From positions 1-11,322 of the forward strand of contig CALGTD010000094.1 of assembly GCA_937901895.1 (NCBI GenBank): a stretch of DNA of 11,322 nt, written 5' to 3'. The DNA is from an uncultured Spartobacteria bacterium (GTDB lineage Bacteria; Verrucomicrobiota; Verrucomicrobiia; Chthoniobacterales; JAATET01). Shown in pieces: positions 7,516-11,322 of this stretch (position 1 is the stretch's first letter; every line of letters begins with the position of its first letter). The notes beneath the pieces are model-generated. The model had not been told where the DNA came from. It worked only from the letters and a program-made list of their open reading frames with translations, and did no database searches. A program made the position numbers and the translations under genes.

Positions 7516-7902
7516 ATGAAAATCGCAGCCGCCATCGCCGGAGCCCTTCTCGGACTGCTGTTCATCTTCTCCTCCGTCGTCGTCCTTTTCGGACTGGCAG
7601 ACGTCCCGCCGCCGCCCGAAGGCACGCCCGCCGCTCACTTCATGGCCGCGTTCGCGCCCACCGGCTACATGACCTTCGTCAAGGTGCTGGAATTGGTCGG
7701 CGGCATCCTTGTAGCCATTCCGGTCACGCGCAACCTCGGCCTGCTCGTTCTCGGCCCGATCATCGTGAACATCTTCGCCTTCCATGCCTTTGTCATGGCC
7801 GGGGAGGGATTGTTCAACCCGATGATCGTCTTCATCGTTCTGGCCTCGTTGTTCCTGCTTTGGGTCGAACGAAAGGCCTTTCTCGGTCTGGTCCGCCGGT
7901 AG
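7516..7902 (+). CDS. Small DoxX-like integral membrane protein
   Basis: A 128-residue very hydrophobic protein with about four membrane segments: residues 2-28 (IAAAIAGALLGLLFIFSSVV region), about 55-68 (KVLELVGGILVAIP), about 73-96 (LGLLVLGPIIVNIFAFHAFV) and about 101-119 (FNPMIVFIVLASLFLLW). A loop with VPPPPEGTPAAHF follows the first. The pattern of TGY, KVLE(L/I)VGGI and LGPIIVNIFAFHAF resembles the DoxX-like family of small membrane proteins seen widely in Bacteroidota and Verrucomicrobiota, whose biochemical role is mostly unknown. The start at 7516 gives MKIAAAIAG directly before the first membrane segment; a TTG at 7480 would add twelve residues with no support. It stands alone between divergent hflX and the surface-protein gene. 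Confidence 0.8.
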   Translation: MKIAAAIAGALLGLLFIFSSVVVLFGLADVPPPPEGTPAAHFMAAFAPTGYMTFVKVLELVGGILVAIPVTRNLGLLVLGPIIVNIFAFHAFVMAGEGLFNPMIVFIVLASLFLLWVERKAFLGLVRR

Positions 7903-8007
7903 CGAGGTTCACACACCCCCCGCGCGCCGGACAACCCGCCCGCGCCAGTCTCTTCTTGCGCATCCACTCCGATTGCTCCGATGTCGGAAGGACCACCTCC
8001 CTACAAT

Positions 8008-8014
8008 AAGGAGG
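8008..8014 (+). promoter_or_regulatory. Perfect Shine-Dalgarno-like AAGGAGG upstream of the surface-protein gene, misplaced relative to the ATG
   Basis: AAGGAGG at 8008-8014 is the strongest ribosome-binding-like sequence in the window, yet the ATG of the signal-peptide frame is 49 bases further on. The codon at ordinary spacing in that frame is ATT (8019), and the frame is open from there to the ATG. A TACAAT hexamer (8002-8007) just before could be a -10 element, although no good -35 is visible at 16-18 bases. CCTCC at 7996-8000 could pair with GGAGG at 8010-8014. Confidence 0.35.
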
Positions 8015-8063
8015 CAACATTTGGATTGACTCTCGTGCAGCCGATTGCAATAGCGTCCCGCTC

Positions 8064-8192
8064 ATGTTTCGGCAGCAATCATTCCGTGCCATCTATTTCC
8101 TGCTCCTTACCGTCTTTCTGCGCACGCCCGCCCTCGCGGTTACCGAATACGTGGGGCCGGACAACGGAAACTGGTTCACCCCGGAAAACTGA
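8064..8192 (+). pseudogene. 5' fragment of the PEP-CTERM surface protein: signal peptide and first beta-strand, cut off by frameshift
   Basis: The ATG at 8064 opens a 42-residue frame. It has a basic start (MFRQQSFR), a hydrophobic core (AIYFLLLTVFL) and a TPALA cleavage site near residue 25, a clear Sec signal peptide. The mature part reads VTEYVGPDNGNWFTPEN and then stops at TGA 8190-8192. Proteins of the autotransporter-repeat and PEP-CTERM classes commonly begin with a GxWxxPxNWxxGxPxxx motif. Adding one G after TG at 8190-8191 restores NWTDGVPDEN and joins this frame directly to the 8201 frame, giving about 550 residues. This fragment is therefore almost certainly the true N-terminus of the downstream gene. 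The alternatives are a real inactivating deletion, a sequencing or assembly error, or recoding. Confidence 0.8.
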
Positions 8193-8200
8193 CGGACGGG

Positions 8201-9715
8201 GTGCCCGATGAGAATGCCGAGGCGTTGATTGCCAATGGCAATACGGTGTTCATCTCGTCCGACACCGCCTCCAGCCAATACGTCGTGCTGGACAACGGCA
8301 GCGGTGTATCGGTTTCCGGCACTCTGCTGCAGGCAAGCGGCATCACCGTTGGAAACACCACCAGCGGGACGCTCTCGCTGAGCAATGGCGCCATCGTGGC
8401 GACCGATTCGCTCCATGTGGCCGTGTCTACCGGCCATTCCGCCACGGTCGACATCGATGGATCCGCCCTCACCAGCTTTACGAACACCTTCGCCTCCGGT
8501 AGCGGCTCGAGCGCCACGCTCACCGTCCGCAATGGAGGCCAATACGACGCTCTCGAGTGGCTTCGTCTGGGTGAATACGACGGCGACGCGACCGCCACGG
8601 TCACAGGCACCGGTTCAAAGGTGACCGCTCTGGAGCTCACTCTGGGCTATTATGGGAAAGGATCACTGACCGTGTCCGACGGGGGAAAGGTGGAAGCCTC
8701 TTATGTCTCCGTGGGAAGCGGGACCGACTCCGAGGGCTCACTCACTGTCACGGGATCGGGTTCCGAAATGCTCGTGACCCACGACGAGTTCGCCATCGGC
8801 TCCTACACCGACGACACCGACTACGCGGTCGGCACCGTCACGATCGCCAACGGCGGGACGCTGTCGGTCATCGCCTCCAATGAGGAAACCGGTGCCGTCG
8901 AAGTGCTTCCCAAAAGCACGCTGAAAATCGGGAACGGCCGCACCGCGGGCAATTTGCAGGCGGACTCGGTCAATCTCGGCGGGGATCTCGTCTTCGATCA
9001 CGCCGGCGATGTCGTCTTCAACACCCCCATCCACGACTCCAGCTGGGTATCCGGGGCCACCGGCACCATCATCAAGCAAGGCGGCGGCAGGCTCACCCTT
9101 TCTGCGAACAGCGAATTCTTCACCGGCAACATCGACGTCAGGGAAGGCACCCTCGCCGTGAACGCAAACATGACCCACACCGACGCCACCGTCCGCGGCA
9201 CCGGCATCCTCGGCGGCGAGGCCATCCTCGCCGATCTCGACGTCATCGATGGCGGCACCGTCTCCCCCGGCGACGGCATCGGCACCATTCTCGTGGACGT
9301 TGCCTTCCTGGATGAAGGCGGCGTCTACCTCTGGGAAATCTCCAGCGCGATCGGCGATGCGGGCACGGATTGGGATCTACTCGACGCCTACGAGTATCTC
9401 TTCGTCGGCGGCACCTCCGACAATCCCTTCACGATCGAGATCGTGTCCGACGCCGTCGCCGGCTTCGATCCCACGCAGACCTACAGCTGGATGATTGTCC
9501 AGTCCGGCGCCGTCCCCGTGAATTTCGACGAGGAGGTCTTCACGATCAACGCCAGCGGCTTCGTCCCCGCGCCATACTCGAACCGATTTTCCCTCAGCCT
9601 CAACGGCACCGACGTTTACCTCACCTATTCCCCGGTGCCGGAACCCGCCGAGTGGGGCATCCTCGGCGCGGTCGGCATGCTTGCCATCGCCCTCCGCCGC
9701 CGTCGTGGGCGGTAG
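8201..9715 (+). CDS. PEP-CTERM surface protein with autotransporter-associated / T5SS-PEP-CTERM beta-repeats (main body, out of frame with its signal peptide)
   Basis: From GTG 8201 (in the intact protein probably an internal Val) there are 504 residues rich in Gly, Ser, Thr and Asp. Repeats of T5SS/PEP-CTERM type cover about 105-225, with recurring GSLTVSDGG, LTVTGSGS, VSVGSG and VTIANGGT motifs predicting a parallel beta-helix. An autotransporter-associated beta-strand repeat lies at 287-322 (GTIIKQGGGRLTLSANSEFF, then REGTLAVNA), followed by RGTGILGGEAIL and GGTVSPGDGIGTI (332-362). The C-terminus is a PEP-CTERM sorting tail: VPEP at 479-482, AEWGILGAVGMLAIAL, then RRRRGR. Such proteins are normally exported by Sec, processed by an exosortase and displayed at the envelope or in the matrix. 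No exosortase gene is in the window. Without the 8064 fragment this product has no signal peptide and would stay in the cytoplasm. It ends 3 bases from the stop of the convergent caspase gene. Confidence 0.88.
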   Translation: MPDENAEALIANGNTVFISSDTASSQYVVLDNGSGVSVSGTLLQASGITVGNTTSGTLSLSNGAIVATDSLHVAVSTGHSATVDIDGSALTSFTNTFASGSGSSATLTVRNGGQYDALEWLRLGEYDGDATATVTGTGSKVTALELTLGYYGKGSLTVSDGGKVEASYVSVGSGTDSEGSLTVTGSGSEMLVTHDEFAIGSYTDDTDYAVGTVTIANGGTLSVIASNEETGAVEVLPKSTLKIGNGRTAGNLQADSVNLGGDLVFDHAGDVVFNTPIHDSSWVSGATGTIIKQGGGRLTLSANSEFFTGNIDVREGTLAVNANMTHTDATVRGTGILGGEAILADLDVIDGGTVSPGDGIGTILVDVAFLDEGGVYLWEISSAIGDAGTDWDLLDAYEYLFVGGTSDNPFTIEIVSDAVAGFDPTQTYSWMIVQSGAVPVNFDEEVFTINASGFVPAPYSNRFSLSLNGTDVYLTYSPVPEPAEWGILGAVGMLAIALRRRRGR

Positions 9716-9718
9716 GTC

Positions 9719-11110
9719 CTACTTCATCTGCTCCAGCGCGCGGGTCGCGAGCTTGCGCGCGCCGGGCTGGTTGAACCGCGGCCCCGCCGCGGCGTTGAAA
9801 TCGGCCATCGCCTCCTCGCGCCGCCCGAGCGCGAGGTTCGCACAGCCGCGGTTGTAGAGGATGTAGGCATCGTCGGGATCGAGCTTCATCGCCGCTTCGT
9901 ATTCGCCCAGCGCCTCCTCCGCGCGGCCCAGCACGAGGAGCGCGTCGCCCCGCCGGTTGCGGGCGCTGGCAGCAAGCTTCTTCGCATCCGGGTGATCGGC
10001 AGGCAGGAGTCCGGGCAGTGCGTCCCGCACGCGTTCGCAGGTGGCGGCCGCCTTCACGACTTTGGGCGAGGGAGCCGGCGAGGCCTTCAAATCCTCCTTC
10101 ACTCCGTCAAGCAGAGCCGCGAGCGGTGCGGCGGCGTAGTCGCCCGGCCCCCGCCCGGCGGCGACGCGTTCCAGCACGGCGATGCAATTCTCCGCATCGC
10201 CGGCTGCGGCAAAGGTCGAGGCATCGGACAGCAGCTCCTCCTCCGACCGGTCCCCGGCGGGCTCCACCACCGGCTGCGCGGGCTCGACCGGCAACGCGAC
10301 GCGCACCGGCTTCTCGCCCGCGAGATAAATGTCCTCGCCGACAAGTCGCGAATACTCCGCCGGGAGCTGTCCACCGTCGGACCGCCGCAGCACACCCTCG
10401 CGCGTGCGCTTGAACACCTGCTCGATCGTCAGCCCGGGCGACGTCATGTGCTTGAGCAACTCCTCGGTGTAGAGCCCGTTCGCGCCGTCGCCGTCGAAAG
10501 CCACCCGCCCCGCGTCGGTGGCAAAGGCGATGAGCGATCCCGCCGGCGGCGTCATTTCCGACAGCCCGCCCTTCGTCGATAGGTCCCGCGTGCGTCCGCC
10601 ATTGGGCAGCCGCACAGTGCGGCACGCGTCGAGGATCACGATCGTGCACTGCGCGCCGGCGGAACTCATGTCAGCCACGGCCTGCTCGGCGTTGAACAGG
10701 CGCGTCTCGGCGAGCATCCGCAGCGTGACGTCGTCCGCCCCGTCGGGCGAAAAGCCGGACTTGATCGGCACCAGGTAGTTCGCGCCATCGATCGAGAGTC
10801 CGTGCCCCGCGTAGAAGAACAACCCGACCTCCGCGCCCGGCAAGGTGCGCCGGAACTCGTCCATCGCCGCGAGCAGCTGGTCGCGATTCAGGTTCGTCCG
10901 CTCGATCACGGTGAACCCCAGCCCGCGCAACGTCCGCGCCACCGCCTTCGCGTCGTTCGCCGCATTGCGCAGCGGGCCGACCGCCGGCTCGTAGCGCTGG
11001 TTGCCCACGACGAGGGCGGTGCGCTCCCCCGCGGCGAATCCGCACGCGCAGCAGGCGAGAAAAAGCAGGCAACAAGCGGCTCCGCGGGCGGTCATGCAGC
11101 GCAGGTTCAT
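9719..11110 (-). CDS. Exported caspase-fold (peptidase C14) protein with C-terminal TPR repeats
   Basis: A 463-residue protein. Residues 1-28 form a Cys-rich signal peptide (MNLRCMTARG, then AACCLLFLACCACGFAAG). The caspase/orthocaspase domain at about 29-265 starts with RTALVVGNQRY and PLRNAANDAKAVARTL. It carries the catalytic pair His103 (FFYAGHG) and Cys163 (VILDACRT). LIAFATDAGRVAFDG, NGLYTEELLKHM and QLPAEYSRLVGEDIYL complete the family pattern. A Pro/Val/Glu linker (270-290) leads to a helical segment and two TPR units at about 384-445 (GDALLVLGRAEEALGEYEAA and NRGCANLALGRREEAMADF). Prokaryotic members of this fold typically cleave after Arg or Lys, but targets are unknown here; the TPRs suggest partner binding. 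Starts at 11137 (GTG), 11110 (ATG) and 11095 (ATG) are all possible. ATG 11110 is chosen for a GGAAA purine run about 7-11 bases upstream. A lipoprotein Cys is conceivable but the lipobox is poor. Confidence 0.92.
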   Translation of the reverse strand: MNLRCMTARGAACCLLFLACCACGFAAGERTALVVGNQRYEPAVGPLRNAANDAKAVARTLRGLGFTVIERTNLNRDQLLAAMDEFRRTLPGAEVGLFFYAGHGLSIDGANYLVPIKSGFSPDGADDVTLRMLAETRLFNAEQAVADMSSAGAQCTIVILDACRTVRLPNGGRTRDLSTKGGLSEMTPPAGSLIAFATDAGRVAFDGDGANGLYTEELLKHMTSPGLTIEQVFKRTREGVLRRSDGGQLPAEYSRLVGEDIYLAGEKPVRVALPVEPAQPVVEPAGDRSEEELLSDASTFAAAGDAENCIAVLERVAAGRGPGDYAAAPLAALLDGVKEDLKASPAPSPKVVKAAATCERVRDALPGLLPADHPDAKKLAASARNRRGDALLVLGRAEEALGEYEAAMKLDPDDAYILYNRGCANLALGRREEAMADFNAAAGPRFNQPGARKLATRALEQMK

Positions 11111-11157
11111 AGCACATTTTCCGAAGACGCACAGCACGGCACGAAACGACTTTTCAT
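11107..11157 (-). other. Possible short leader ORF overlapping the caspase-TPR start (ATGA)
   Basis: A 16-codon frame (MKSRFVPCCASSENVL) begins at ATG 11157 and ends in TGA at 11109-11107. The TGA overlaps the chosen ATG of the caspase gene as ATGA, the arrangement usual for translational coupling. No good ribosome binding site precedes it and the peptide is unremarkable, so it may be chance. Confidence 0.2.
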
Positions 11158-11187
11158 CCCGCGCGCGCTCGCGCAGCCTCCCGGACG

Positions 11188-11322
11188 ATGCGAGCCCTTC
11201 TTCTCTGCGGTGTCGTGCTCGCGGGTTGCGCGACGGTGAAGCCTCCGGAGCCCGCCGCGTGGCTCCCCGGTGCGGCCGATGCGCCGTCGCAGGTCACGCC
11301 GTCCGAAGCGCTCGCGATCGCG
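11188..11322 (+). CDS. Lipoprotein, 5' portion only (runs off the right edge)
   Basis: An ATG at 11188 opens a frame that stays open for all 45 codons to the window end. The first residues (MRALLLCGVVLAGCATV) form a lipoprotein signal peptide with a textbook lipobox, LAGC, making Cys14 the lipid-modified residue. The following PPEPAAWLPGAADAPSQV reads as a flexible linker before a domain starting at about SEALAIA. What the folded domain is cannot be told from this fragment. It is divergent from the caspase-TPR gene, with 77 bases between the starts that must contain both promoters; I cannot pick out convincing -10 or -35 elements there. Confidence 0.75.
   Translation, partial: MRALLLCGVVLAGCATVKPPEPAAWLPGAADAPSQVTPSEALAIA

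Noticed and set aside
7324..7785. In-frame N-terminal extension of hflX up to 7785
   Set aside because: HflX homology begins at the ATG at 7323; the extension is low-complexity Asp/Glu/Arg sequence antisense to the DoxX-like gene.
8034..8050. Sigma-54-like GTGCAG plus TTGCAA before the surface-protein ATG, as reported for some PEP-CTERM genes
   Set aside because: The invariant -24 GG is missing, the spacing is off by one in the best alignment, and the transcription start would fall almost on the start codon.
7981..8211. 76-codon plus-strand frame across the leader of the surface-protein gene
   Set aside because: It overlaps the signal-peptide frame, resembles no known protein, and is explained as a shadow of the true gene start.

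Overview
This GC-rich window looks like chromosomal DNA of a member of the Verrucomicrobiota. That is an inference from gene content. The main pointer is a surface protein with autotransporter-associated beta-strand and T5SS/PEP-CTERM repeat signatures, ending in a PEP-CTERM tail (VPEPAEW, a hydrophobic stretch, then RRRR). A solo LysM plus L,D-transpeptidase-like protein and a caspase-TPR protein fit the same group. There are no RNA genes, insertion sequences, phage genes or CRISPR arrays, and no gap without a gene exceeds 300 bases.

Layout from left to right. (1) 1-1763, minus: the 5' 587 codons of a large protein of unknown function. Its coding end lies beyond the left edge and closes on a (Pro-Ala-Glu)n tandem repeat. 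(2) 1817-2746, plus: an Rsm22/METTL17-family small-subunit methyltransferase-like protein. (3) 2760-3782, minus: a tRNA-dihydrouridine synthase, convergent with gene 2. (4) 3926-5476, plus: a LysM/L,D-transpeptidase-like cell-wall protein whose catalytic Cys position is Gly. (5) 5538-5960, plus: an OsmC peroxiredoxin, followed by a clear intrinsic terminator at 5982-6020. (6) 6019-7323, minus: the ribosome-associated GTPase HflX. (7) 7516-7902, plus: a small DoxX-like membrane protein. (8) 8064-9715, plus: the PEP-CTERM surface protein, split by an apparent one-base deletion near 8190 that separates the signal peptide (8064-8192) from the body (8201-9715). (9) 9719-11110, minus: an exported caspase-fold protease with C-terminal TPRs. 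(10) 11188 to the right edge, plus: the start of a lipoprotein gene.

Neighbouring genes mostly alternate strand, so there is little operon structure. Genes 4 and 5 are the only adjacent same-strand pair that could share a transcript before the 5982-6020 terminator, apart from 7 and 8, which are separated by a 161-base gap. Functionally the window mixes translation and RNA-modification housekeeping (Rsm22-like, Dus, HflX), stress defence (OsmC), and envelope or surface proteins (LysM/YkuD-like, DoxX-like, PEP-CTERM, caspase-TPR, lipoprotein). I do not see a coherent multi-gene defence or biosynthetic system. The most notable signals are local: the frameshifted surface protein, the Cys-to-Gly pseudo-transpeptidase, the unknown gene at the left edge, and the exported caspase-TPR.
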